This document shows, one piece after another, positions 1 through 6,430 of a stretch of DNA of 59,867 nucleotides. Both the position numbers and the translations under genes were made by a program. Under the pieces are notes generated by a model, which was given only the letters and a program-made list of their open reading frames with translations, had not been told where the DNA came from and did not search any database. Within the stretch, counting starts at the first letter, position 1. Every line of letters starts with the position of its first letter. Origin of the DNA: a virus; the IMG/VR virus record IMGVR_UViG_3300032116_000210, positions 1 to 59,867 of that record; one strand, given 5' to 3'.

Positions 1-142
1 AAGCGGGCAGCGGGAGACGGTGCGGGTGTACCGGATCGTGGCGGCCAACGGGGTAGTGGACGAGCGGATCTTGCAGCGGTTGGGTGAGAAGGAGGCCGAG
101 CAAGAGGAATTTTTCAGGAACTTGGAAAGGGCGCAGGCATGA
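1..142 (+). CDS. SNF2-type helicase, C-terminal fragment (cut by window edge)
   Basis: This is the last 46 codons of the helicase given in full at 58399-59763, read across the circular join. The first residues seen (SGQRETVRVYRIV) directly follow helicase motif VI in the full copy. The stop TGA overlaps the ATG of the next gene (ATGA), so the two are translationally coupled. Residue 39 of this fragment is Asn where the full copy has His. It is not a separate gene. Confidence 0.9.
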   Translation, partial: SGQRETVRVYRIVAANGVVDERILQRLGEKEAEQEEFFRNLERAQA

Positions 143-246
143 CTGTGAAAGAGCGGATCTCGAGCGCGCAGAGCTCGAAGAACCTGGGCGAGGTGTCGAT
201 CGAGGACATCGGCGACATTGACGTCGTCCGGGCGTGCGGGATGGTC
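1..246. repeat. Terminal direct repeat, left copy
   Basis: These 246 bases are the same as 59622-59867 except for one position: A at 119 against C at 59740. The repeat runs through the end of the SNF2-type helicase gene and the start of the next gene, so both genes are continuous across the join. This is the usual sign of a circular or circularly permuted phage genome whose assembly overlaps itself. The mismatch changes one helicase residue (Asn here, His in the right copy). Confidence 0.95.
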
Positions 247-633
247 GGGGCGCAGTACCCCCTGGGCGTGAGTCTGTGGCGGCTGAAGTACGCGGCGGAC
301 ACGAGGGAGTTTCGGGCGGTGCTGGACGGGCTCACCCAGATCATGGACAAGCGGTGGCCAGACGAACCTGGCGGTACGGTGAGCACGGTTGCCGTCGTGG
401 TGCGGCATTGGCTGGATGACGTCTGCCATGCCTGTAATGGGCTGGGCTATAAGCCGGTGCCCGGTGCGCCGGTGTTGGGCGATGAGCCCTGCGATGTATG
501 CGGTGGGAGTGGCCGGTCCAAGCTGCCGAGGGCAGATGAACCGGCGGTGTGGCTGCAGGAGACGATCGCCCGCATGGAGCGGGAGGTCGCCGCCGCGATT
601 ATGAAAAAACTGAGCGCGACCTTGGAATTTTGA
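139..633 (+). CDS. DnaJ-type zinc-finger protein, candidate Q-like late antiterminator
   Basis: A 164-residue protein with two CxxCxGxG motifs, CHACNGLG (96-103) and CDVCGGSG (118-125), separated by a 14-residue loop. This is the DnaJ cysteine-rich zinc-binding pattern. The same paired motif with a short Pro/Gly loop occurs in Q-type antitermination proteins of many lambdoid and proteobacterial phages. The gene is the last of the rightward replication operon, overlaps the helicase stop by ATGA, and lies one leftward operon away from the late genes, where a late-gene activator would be expected. The zinc motif is visible in the sequence; the antiterminator role is inference. A DnaJ-like accessory protein is the alternative. 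The 3' end overlaps the convergent gene at 599-1015 by 35 bases. Confidence 0.7.
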   Translation: MTVKERISSAQSSKNLGEVSIEDIGDIDVVRACGMVGAQYPLGVSLWRLKYAADTREFRAVLDGLTQIMDKRWPDEPGGTVSTVAVVVRHWLDDVCHACNGLGYKPVPGAPVLGDEPCDVCGGSGRSKLPRADEPAVWLQETIARMEREVAAAIMKKLSATLEF

Positions 634-1015
634 CGGCGTAGCCGTCGCGTACCACTTGCCCGCAGCAGGGGCAGATCTCCCGGTCGTCGCGGCGTTGGAT
701 GGCCCGGTGCACGGCCGACTGGTTCACGCCAATCTTCTTGGCCGCGGCGTAGACCGTCAGGCCATCCTTGAGCACCAGGTCGACGGCCTGCATGGTCTTG
801 GACCGACCAGGCCGGGGCCGGACCCAGAGAGCTTCGACTTCGTCGGGCCACTGCCGGGGCAGCCTGGTCCAGGCCTGGGCAGTGAGCTTGCCCTCCTTGC
901 GGTGGGCGGTGATGGCCTTCACGTTGTCGCGGTCTGCCGTTACGCGTAATACGTGCCGCAGGTTATCGGACCAGGGCAGATCCACGAGGAAGGACTCGAG
1001 GGGCAGCGGAGTCAT
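599..1015 (-). CDS. Small HTH and zinc-motif protein
   Basis: A 138-residue protein starting at the ATG just after the upstream gene's stop (gap of two bases). A predicted helix-turn-helix lies near residues 88-115 (VYAAAKKIGVNQSAVHRAIQ), followed by a CPCCG cysteine pair near residue 118 that could hold zinc with another ligand. It is probably a DNA-binding regulator, the last gene of the leftward DUF932 operon. The open frame runs further upstream, but that part overlaps two better-supported genes and has no ribosome site. The 3' end overlaps the convergent zinc-finger gene by 35 bases. Confidence 0.7.
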   Translation of the reverse strand: MTPLPLESFLVDLPWSDNLRHVLRVTADRDNVKAITAHRKEGKLTAQAWTRLPRQWPDEVEALWVRPRPGRSKTMQAVDLVLKDGLTVYAAAKKIGVNQSAVHRAIQRRDDREICPCCGQVVRDGYAVKIPRSRSVFS

Positions 1016-1017
1016 GG

Positions 1018-1326
1018 CTAGCCCTTTGAGGTCTTCCGGGCGCTGAGGCGCACGGTGTAGTAGGCCTCGCCCGTGCTGCTGTGGGCACGCACCAGCTGGC
1101 GGCTGGGGTTGAAGTGTTCGGCGATCGCGCGCCAGTCGATCGAGACCTTCCCTTCGTTGTGGGAGATGGCCGCGCGGTGATCGGTGCCCTCGATGACCGG
1201 CTCTTTCGAGGCGACGAGCAGCTGCTTGAGGCGGGTCTCTTCGACCTGCAGCGTGGCAATGGTGGCCTTGACCTGGGCCAGGCGGTCGACGACTCCGCCA
1301 AGTACGTCGAGGGGGTTTGTCTGCAT
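1018..1326 (-). CDS. Small coiled-coil phage protein, unknown function
   Basis: A 102-residue protein. The ATG at 1326 follows a strong AAGGAGAT ribosome site. Residues 10-40 (VVDRLAQVKATIATLQVEET) look like a short coiled coil; the rest is a mixed alpha/beta tail. I do not recognise a family. It is the middle gene of a leftward trio with the DUF932 protein and the HTH protein, with almost no spacing to the latter. Confidence 0.7.
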   Translation of the reverse strand: MQTNPLDVLGGVVDRLAQVKATIATLQVEETRLKQLLVASKEPVIEGTDHRAAISHNEGKVSIDWRAIAEHFNPSRQLVRAHSSTGEAYYTVRLSARKTSKG

Positions 1327-1382
1327 GGTGATCTCCTTGATCAGTCTTGAGCCAGGCTGTTGTCGGCCGCCTGGATTCGCCG

Positions 1383-1430
1383 CGTATGCCGCCCTGGTAG
1401 CAAGGGGCATACGACAGGGCCCGAAGGCCC
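1383..1430 (-). other. Two stem-loops between DUF932 gene and the next gene
   Basis: On the leftward transcript, GGGCC-TTCG-GGCCC (1417-1430, a UUCG tetraloop) is followed by a stem of eight perfect pairs, CGTATGCC (1383-1390) with GGCATACG (1406-1413). Neither has a U-run, so they are not classic terminators. They may mark RNA processing, 3'-end protection of the DUF932 message, or partial attenuation of the two downstream genes. Confidence 0.55.
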
Positions 1431-1436
1431 CATCGC

Positions 1437-2399
1437 TTAGGCCGCGAGCAGCAGGTCGAGGGCCTGCCGCTTGAGGTTGGCGCCCTGGCCCCACTGGGCC
1501 GAGACGAAGCGGTTCTCGTCGCTGCGAGCACGCACGTGGTGGTCGGCGTACTCGGTCACAGCGTTGAGCAGGCCCCAGCGGGTGCCGAAGACGCCGTCGT
1601 TCATGGCGCCCATGCCTTCGCCGTTGAAGAGGGCGAGCACCTTCTTGTAGCCGGCGGACTCCTGGACCTTCTCGCCGCTGCCGAAGAGCTTGGCCACAAA
1701 CTCGGCGGCCTCAGACTCGTGCAGGGCGCGGTTGGCCAGGGTCTCGGCCGCGTGCTTGAAGGCACCGAAGGCGGCTTCGTTCAGGCCCATGAAATTCTTG
1801 ACGGCCTCGGAGTCGAAGACCGACCGGTGGGTGATCTTCACGGCCTCGGGGGCGTCCGACAGGGCCATGGCCAGGGTGTTCTTGCAGACGACGCGCACGG
1901 TGGTGCGGCGAGCCTCAGTCGACAGCGAGCCGTCGGCACTGGTCGAGAGCAGCAGGTAGCCGCCGACCTCGTCTTTGTTGGTCAGGGCCATGGAACCGAT
2001 CTTCGCGGTGGCCCAGAAGCGCTTGCCGCCGTAGATCGTGCCGGCCGCGGAGAGGTCCAGGCCGCCTACCTTGACGATGTCGCGGAAGAACTCGAGCACG
2101 TCGGCGGGCTGCACGACCTGGTACTTGTTGGACACGACGCCGAGCGGGGCGCGGTTGTCCGAGCGGAAGAGCACGTGCTGCTCGGGCATCTGAACCAGGG
2201 GAGCGCTGGGGTCGCGGTCGACAGCGAAGCGAACGATGGACCGCTGAATGCGCCAGTCCATGCCAGCAGCAACGCGCCAGTCGTCGATTGATGCGTCGTC
2301 GGCCATCGGCTGGCCAAGACCGTGCCAGGGGGTGCCGTCAGACTGGAGATAAGCGAATTCGACGCGGCCGTCTGCGTGGGTGGTGAGTTCGTGTGACAT
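1437..2399 (-). CDS. DUF932 / phage-plasmid-like protein (TIGR03299 type)
   Basis: A 320-residue protein with the hallmarks of the DUF932 family: an N-terminal WHGLG motif (residues ~25-29), LGVVSNKYQVVQP near 86-98, KRFWATAKI, and the central RVVCKNTLAMAL segment. The family is common on phages and plasmids; its biochemical role is not settled. The ATG at 2399 has an AAGGAAG ribosome site, and the gene heads a leftward operon driven by the promoter at 2463-2491. Length is in the family's usual range. Regulation is probably by a repressor, since dyads overlap that promoter. Confidence 0.9.
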   Translation of the reverse strand: MSHELTTHADGRVEFAYLQSDGTPWHGLGQPMADDASIDDWRVAAGMDWRIQRSIVRFAVDRDPSAPLVQMPEQHVLFRSDNRAPLGVVSNKYQVVQPADVLEFFRDIVKVGGLDLSAAGTIYGGKRFWATAKIGSMALTNKDEVGGYLLLSTSADGSLSTEARRTTVRVVCKNTLAMALSDAPEAVKITHRSVFDSEAVKNFMGLNEAAFGAFKHAAETLANRALHESEAAEFVAKLFGSGEKVQESAGYKKVLALFNGEGMGAMNDGVFGTRWGLLNAVTEYADHHVRARSDENRFVSAQWGQGANLKRQALDLLLAA

Positions 2400-2455
2400 G
2401 GTGACTTCCTTTCGTTTGGTTTGTGGAGCTGTTCATTCGGTCGCTCAAACACCGT

Positions 2456-2482
2456 AAGCAGAACTATCCTCTGCTTGATAGT
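2456..2482. promoter_or_regulatory. Overlapping operator dyads at the leftward DUF932 promoter
   Basis: Two interlocked inverted repeats: AAGCAGA (2456-2462) with TCTGCTT (2470-2476), and ACTATC (2463-2468) with GATAGT (2477-2482). ACTATC is also the -10 element (read leftward) of the promoter here, so a bound regulator would block it. The GATAGT/ACTATC half-sites recur as a perfect palindrome at the other leftward promoter (53952-53968), which suggests a shared regulator. Confidence 0.6.
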
Positions 2483-2491
2483 ACGTGTCAA
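2463..2491 (-). promoter_or_regulatory. Leftward early promoter (sigma-70 type)
   Basis: Read on the minus strand, a perfect -35 TTGACA (2491-2486), a 17-base spacer and a -10 GATAGT (2468-2463). It lies 64 bases upstream of the DUF932 start and would drive the 2399-to-599 operon. The -10 falls inside the dyads listed separately. Confidence 0.7.
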
Positions 2492-2589
2492 GCAGGGCTA
2501 AGCGCAGATGCGGGTTTTGGAAGGAAAATCGGGGCAATGAAAGCGCCGCTATCGGCTTGTGCAAGCCGTTTGTCGGGCAAAAAATAATT

Positions 2590-2608
2590 CCCCTACAAGT
2601 TGTAGGGG
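2590..2608. promoter_or_regulatory. 19-bp palindrome between divergent promoters
   Basis: CCCCTACAAGTTGTAGGGG is a perfect inverted repeat (nine-base arms, one central base). It lies midway between the leftward promoter (2463-2491) and the rightward promoter candidate (2640-2668), where a dimeric regulator could act on either. As RNA it would be a hairpin without a loop, so a DNA operator is more likely. Confidence 0.5.
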
Positions 2609-2639
2609 ATAGCTTTTGTACGCCCTTGTTTAGCCACGC

Positions 2640-2668
2640 TTGACCTGCGCGACCGAAACCCTGAGAAT
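2640..2668 (+). promoter_or_regulatory. Rightward late promoter A
   Basis: TTGACC (2640-2645), 17 bases, GAGAAT (2663-2668), followed at once by CGCGGGGGG. The same layout of NANAAT then (T)CGCGGG is seen at 14684 and 29214. It would serve the start of the late region (2747 onward). The -10 is weak (4 of 6), so it may need an activator. Confidence 0.5.
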
Positions 2669-2705
2669 CGCGGGGGGAACAAGCGCCCGTTTTTTGTCAA
2701 TTCAG

Positions 2706-2728
2706 AGCCGCAGCGATGCGGCTTTTTT
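2706..2728 (+). terminator. Intrinsic terminator / attenuator in late leader A
   Basis: AGCCGCA-GCGA-TGCGGCT, seven perfect pairs with a GNRA-type loop, followed by TTTTTT. It ends only 18 bases before the ATG at 2747. A weaker stem (CGGG/CCCG) with its own T6 precedes it at about 2671-2695. The position between promoter A and the first late gene suggests attenuation rather than simple operon termination. Confidence 0.75.
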
Positions 2729-2746
2729 CTTTTCTGGGAGCCGCTG

Positions 2747-2992
2747 ATGGAGCGCATCACGATTGAAGTGCAGGACGACGGGCGCGTCACCGTCATGGCC
2801 GAGAGCCCGGGCGAAGAGCTCGAGCAGATGGATTTCGACTCGGTCGACGAGGCCGCGGGCGCCGTGCAAGAGCTGCTGATGGACGCAGGCGAAGACGCAG
2901 GCGAGATGGCCGAAGAGGGCGAGATGGACGCCGCGGCTATGTGGGACGAAGAGGCCTCGAAAAGGCCCCCGCAGCCGAACATGATGGCCTGA
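2747..2992 (+). CDS. Small acidic protein, unknown function
   Basis: An 81-residue, strongly acidic protein (many Glu/Asp from residue 20 to 70), beginning with a short basic-acidic beta-like stretch MERITIEVQDDGRVTV. It is the first gene after late promoter A, with TGGGAG as ribosome site. Small acidic proteins at this point of podoviral late operons are common but unassigned. Confidence 0.75.
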   Translation: MERITIEVQDDGRVTVMAESPGEELEQMDFDSVDEAAGAVQELLMDAGEDAGEMAEEGEMDAAAMWDEEASKRPPQPNMMA

Positions 2993-3015
2993 TCTTCACA
3001 AACGCTTCACACGAC

Positions 3016-3089
3016 AAGGCCTGGCCTGGCTGCGAAGCCGCGCCGGGCCTTGTTCTTTGTTGTGCAATCTGGTGCCTTGTTTAGGCACC
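3016..3089 (+). terminator. Two hairpins upstream of the 3111 gene
   Basis: First, AAGGCCTGGC (3016-3025) pairs with GCCGGGCCTT (3042-3051; one G-U pair), followed by a T-rich stretch. Second, GGTGCCT (3071-3077) pairs with AGGCACC (3083-3089) across a five-base loop. Either the first is a leaky terminator after the acidic-protein gene, or the pair is a 5' stabiliser of the message that follows. Confidence 0.5.
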
Positions 3090-3110
3090 CAACCTCAAGG
3101 AGTAGCAAAA

Positions 3111-3350
3111 ATGCAGGATTATTCGAACCCCCAGAGCCGTAACACGAGCCGCGCTGTCGGCGGCATGCTCAAGAGCGGCGCCGCCATCGGTGGCGGTGGC
3201 AACCAGACCCAGGGCAAGGGTGAGCTGCCCAGCAAGGTCTCGGTGCCCATGCCCGGCACCAACGCGCCCAGCGCCAGCCAGGGCAAGCCTGGCAGCAAGG
3301 TGAAGTCGCCCCAGGGCTTCGGCGGCGGGATCATTCCCGGGAAGATCTAA
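3111..3350 (+). CDS. Gly/Ser-rich small protein, unknown function
   Basis: A 79-residue, basic, glycine- and serine-rich, probably disordered protein. The ATG at 3111 has a clear CAAGGAG ribosome site eight bases ahead. It lies between a double hairpin and the small terminase, six bases upstream of the latter. I see no domain. Similar short disordered proteins are found next to terminase genes in other short-tailed phages, possibly virion-associated. Confidence 0.7.
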   Translation: MQDYSNPQSRNTSRAVGGMLKSGAAIGGGGNQTQGKGELPSKVSVPMPGTNAPSASQGKPGSKVKSPQGFGGGIIPGKI

Positions 3351-3356
3351 GCGGCC

Positions 3357-3836
3357 ATGCGCAAGACGCGAAGCGCCTCGAACAGCAAGGCCACCCGCGT
3401 GGCCGACCTGGCCGGCGCTCCCCCGCAGCTGGCCACCAGCCAGGACCTGCTCGGCGCCAACGAGCCCCTGGTCGGCCGCCAGTACCCCAGCAAGCGCTCG
3501 GGCAAGATCCCGCACCTGATCAACCTCAAGGCCGTGGCCGAGGCGTTGATCGACGAGGGCCTGGACCCGGCGGCCGAGATCGCCCGGGTGCTCAAGGGCC
3601 GGCCGATGGTCGACGACAACGGCAACCCCGTTATCGACCCCGTCACGGGCCAGGAAGTCATGGAGCACCTGGTCGACCCCGAGATCCGGCTGCGCACCCT
3701 CAACAGCCTGCTGGAGTTCGTGCAGCCCAAGCTCAAGGCCGTGGAGGTCAAGCTCAACGGCAACCTCGAGCTCAGCTCTGAGCAGCTGGACCAGCGCCTG
3801 GGCGCCCTGATCGCCAAGGCGGCCAAATCCTCGTGA
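3357..3836 (+). CDS. Putative terminase small subunit
   Basis: A 159-residue protein directly upstream of, and overlapping by four bases (GTGA), the large terminase. The region around residues 55-80 (HLINLKAVAEALIDEGLDPA) looks helical, as in small terminases that bind the packaging site. The segment 130-159 is Glu/Lys-rich and helical, as expected for an oligomerising or TerL-binding tail. Assignment rests mainly on position and size; I do not see a diagnostic motif. Confidence 0.6.
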   Translation: MRKTRSASNSKATRVADLAGAPPQLATSQDLLGANEPLVGRQYPSKRSGKIPHLINLKAVAEALIDEGLDPAAEIARVLKGRPMVDDNGNPVIDPVTGQEVMEHLVDPEIRLRTLNSLLEFVQPKLKAVEVKLNGNLELSSEQLDQRLGALIAKAAKSS

Positions 3837-5305
3837 ACGACCTCGCCGATCTGACCAAGCTGGACCTGTCCAGCCTGAGCGACGACGAGAAGCGGGAGCT
3901 GTACGAGCTGCTGCGGCTGCGGGACACCCGGGCACGCCGCAACCGCCTGGCCGCCTACCGGCCGTACGCCAAGCAGCGGGACTTCCACGAGGGCGGCAGC
4001 GGCTACCGGGAGCGGCTCTTCATGGCCGGCAACCAGCTCGGCAAGACCTGGGCCGGCGCGTTCGAGGTGGCCATGCACCTCACCGGCCGCTATCCCGACT
4101 GGTGGAAGGGCCGCCGGTTCCCGTACGCCATACGGGCCATGTGCGGCTCGGAGTCAGCCGAGCTGACCCGCAAGGGCGTGCAGCGGCTGCTGCTCGGCCC
4201 GCCAGAGATACGGGAGGAGTGGGGCACGGGCGCCATCCCCCACGACACCCTGCGCGACACCAGCATGAAGGCTGGGGTCCCCGATGCTGTGAGCTCGATC
4301 GTCGTGCGGCACGTGTGCGGCGAAGACTCCGTGATCCAGTTCAACAGCTACGACCAGGGGCGGACGAAGTGGCAGGCCGACACCGTGGACCTGGTCTGGA
4401 TGGACGAGGAGCCGCCCCAGGCCATCTACAGCGAGGCGCTGACCCGGACCAACGCCACCGGCGGCCTGGTCTTCGTGACCTTCACCCCGCTGCTCGGCAT
4501 GTCCGAGGTCGTGAAGCGCTACCTGCTGGACAAGCCCGAGGGCACGACCGTCACCAACATGACGATCGAGGACGCCGAGCACTACACCCCGGAGCAGCGG
4601 GCAGCCATCATCGCCAGCTACCCGGAGCACGAGCGGGAGGCCCGGGCCAAGGGCATACCCATCTTGGGCTCTGGCCGGGTGTTCCCGGTTGTCGAGGACG
4701 GCATCAAGGTGCAGCCGTTCCCGATCCCGCCCCACTGGCCCCGCATCGTCGGTCTGGACTTTGGGATAGACCACCCCACAGCGGCCACGTGGCTGGCCTG
4801 GGACCGGGACTCGGACACCGTCTACGTCACAGACACGTACCGGGTGAAGGACGCCTCGATCGCCATACACGCCGCGTCGATACGCGCCCGCGGCGACTGG
4901 ATACCGGTCGCGTGGCCCCACGACGGGCTACAGCGCGACAAGGGGTCAGGCCTGCAATTGGCTGACCAATACCGGGCCCAGGGCCTCGCCATGCTGCGTC
5001 AGCGGGCGACATTCGACGACGGCACCGCTGGCGTCGAGGCGGGCTTAGCCGAGATGCTGACCCGCATGCAGACCATGCGGCTGAAGGTATTCGCCCACCT
5101 GGGCGACTGGTTTGAGGAGTTCCGGCTGTACCACCGCAAGGACGGCCTGGTCGTCAAGGACGGCGACGACCTGATGGCCGCCACCCGCTACGCACTGATG
5201 ATGCGGCGGTACGCCAAGACACACGAAGAGGCCGGCGCCCGCATACAGCGCGGGGCGCTACCGGTAGTGAACTTTGGGGTCTTTGACCCAGAGATGGGGT
5301 ACTGA
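3833..5305 (+). CDS. terL: Terminase large subunit (P22-type packaging ATPase/nuclease)
   Basis: A 490-residue packaging motor. The ATPase part has Walker A GNQLGKTW (66-73), Walker B VDLVWMDEE (185-193, Asp191/Glu192) and a coupling motif FVTFTP (214-219). The RNase H-fold nuclease begins at GLDFGIDHPTAA (Asp309) with later acidic residues near DGDDLMAATRYA. The layout matches the Terminase_6 family used by P22-like headful phages. The GTG start overlaps the preceding stop. Headful packaging fits the circularly permuted assembly. Confidence 0.95.
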   Translation: MNDLADLTKLDLSSLSDDEKRELYELLRLRDTRARRNRLAAYRPYAKQRDFHEGGSGYRERLFMAGNQLGKTWAGAFEVAMHLTGRYPDWWKGRRFPYAIRAMCGSESAELTRKGVQRLLLGPPEIREEWGTGAIPHDTLRDTSMKAGVPDAVSSIVVRHVCGEDSVIQFNSYDQGRTKWQADTVDLVWMDEEPPQAIYSEALTRTNATGGLVFVTFTPLLGMSEVVKRYLLDKPEGTTVTNMTIEDAEHYTPEQRAAIIASYPEHEREARAKGIPILGSGRVFPVVEDGIKVQPFPIPPHWPRIVGLDFGIDHPTAATWLAWDRDSDTVYVTDTYRVKDASIAIHAASIRARGDWIPVAWPHDGLQRDKGSGLQLADQYRAQGLAMLRQRATFDDGTAGVEAGLAEMLTRMQTMRLKVFAHLGDWFEEFRLYHRKDGLVVKDGDDLMAATRYALMMRRYAKTHEEAGARIQRGALPVVNFGVFDPEMGY

Positions 5306-5306
5306 C

Positions 5307-5504
5307 ATGGTCCAGTGGCTGGCGGTGGTCGTGTTCTGCGTGGGCGGCGAGTGCGCCTTCTGGGCGTCCATTCACGAGCCCCTGGCAAGTAAGGACGAGT
5401 GCCAGGCCCTGGCCGCGCAGGTTCACGTGCATTTCGAGGAGCAGGGCGCCGAGCTGGTTGCAGCGACCTGCCTGCCGGTCAACTGGGCCGGCAAGAGGAT
5501 CTGA
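5307..5504 (+). CDS. Small secreted or membrane-anchored protein
   Basis: A 65-residue protein that begins with a hydrophobic stretch (VQWLAVVVFCVGGECAFWA, residues 2-20), like a signal anchor, and contains four cysteines. It starts one base after the terminase stop. Unknown function; similar short proteins after terL occur in related phages. A GTG or further upstream start would overlap terL and lacks support. Confidence 0.6.
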   Translation: MVQWLAVVVFCVGGECAFWASIHEPLASKDECQALAAQVHVHFEEQGAELVAATCLPVNWAGKRI

Positions 5505-5541
5505 TCACCAGCGCAACACTTACTTTTAAGAGGAGTTAGCT

Positions 5542-5904
5542 ATGCCAACTAGACAGGCCACCCTGGCCGACATCACGCCAAGCGGCAAAGCCCGTCTTGT
5601 GACTTGGACTGGAATGAATAACGGAGACGATGGCGCGCCGGTCGATTGGGTCGACTTCGCCGACCGCTGTTTCCAGGTCAGCGGCACCTTCGGTTCCGGG
5701 GGCAGCTGCACAGTACAGGGCAGCAACGACGCTACGAACTGGGCCCCGCTTACCGACCCGCAGGGCAACGCCTTGACGTTCACTTCGCAGAAGATCGAAC
5801 AAGCCACGGAGCTGCCCCGGTATGTCCGCCCCCTGGTCACAGCCGGCGACGGCACGACAGCACTCACCATCACCCTTTGCATGAGAAAGGCCTACCAATC
5901 ATGA
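5542..5904 (+). CDS. Putative virion beta-protein
   Basis: A 120-residue protein with strong ribosome site GAGGAG. It is beta-rich, with FQVSGTFGSGGSCTVQGSNDATNW and a late LPRYVRPLVTAGDGTTALTI. The pattern of a short residue-wise noise/normalised-value beta sandwich recurs at the end of the 6431-8887 fibre protein (RYYRLRFVNG), so it may be a small fibre or head decoration domain. It ends in an ATGA overlap with the next gene. Confidence 0.6.
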   Translation: MPTRQATLADITPSGKARLVTWTGMNNGDDGAPVDWVDFADRCFQVSGTFGSGGSCTVQGSNDATNWAPLTDPQGNALTFTSQKIEQATELPRYVRPLVTAGDGTTALTITLCMRKAYQS

Positions 5905-6419
5905 GCAACAACTATCTTGACGCCGCCGACGCCATTCGCCGGGCGGCAAAGCAGTACGAGGTTTTCGTAAAGGCCGCAGACGCCCTGGAGCGCGCTGGCT
6001 CGTTTGAGCAGGCCGCGGTCGAAGCGGAGAAGGCGGCGGCTGCAGCGGCGGCGCAGCGGGACCAGGCGGCGGCAGAGCTGGCCCAGCTGATCGAAACAGC
6101 CAAGAGCCAGGAGGCGGCTAACAAGGCGGCCTATGACCTGGCCAAGGCTGAGGCCAAAGACGTCGTCGCCCAGGCCAAGGACAAGGCGAAGGCTGAGGCT
6201 GCTGCGATTGTCGAGACTGCGAAGAAGCAGGCGGACAAGACCATCGCTGCTGCGCAGGTCAAAGCGGCAGAGCAGATCGCGATAGCTCAGACGGCTGAGC
6301 AGCGGGCGGCAGAAGTGAGCGGGAGTGTCGCCAAGTTGGAGAGCGATCTTCGCGAGCTTACTAAGCAACACGACGCTATGGTCAAGGCAATCGAGTCCAT
6401 GCGCGCTAAGTTCGTTTAA
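5901..6419 (+). CDS. Alanine-rich coiled-coil protein
   Basis: A 172-residue protein, almost wholly helical. Residues 35-165 are Ala/Glu/Lys/Gln-rich heptads typical of a long coiled coil. The ATG at 5901 overlaps the preceding stop (ATGA). It lies between a small beta protein and a large fibre-like protein, so a trimeric stalk or fibre-assembly helper is plausible. The low-complexity composition makes family assignment unsafe. Confidence 0.65.
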   Translation: MSNNYLDAADAIRRAAKQYEVFVKAADALERAGSFEQAAVEAEKAAAAAAAQRDQAAAELAQLIETAKSQEAANKAAYDLAKAEAKDVVAQAKDKAKAEAAAIVETAKKQADKTIAAAQVKAAEQIAIAQTAEQRAAEVSGSVAKLESDLRELTKQHDAMVKAIESMRAKFV

Positions 6420-6430
6420 GGGGGCGTTGC

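Noticed and set aside
599-1531. A 310-codon leftward open frame instead of the 138-codon gene
   Set aside because: The upstream part runs through two genes with good ribosome sites in other frames and reads as low-complexity Arg/Pro/Ser.
3081-3935. Leftward 284-codon open frame across TerS
   Set aside because: Shadow of the TerS and neighbouring genes, with Leu/Gly/Ala/His-rich composition typical of GC-driven antisense frames.
5646-5900. Upstream extension of the coiled-coil gene
   Set aside because: It overlaps the whole 5542-5904 gene; the ATGA-coupled ATG at 5901 starts the protein-like sequence.
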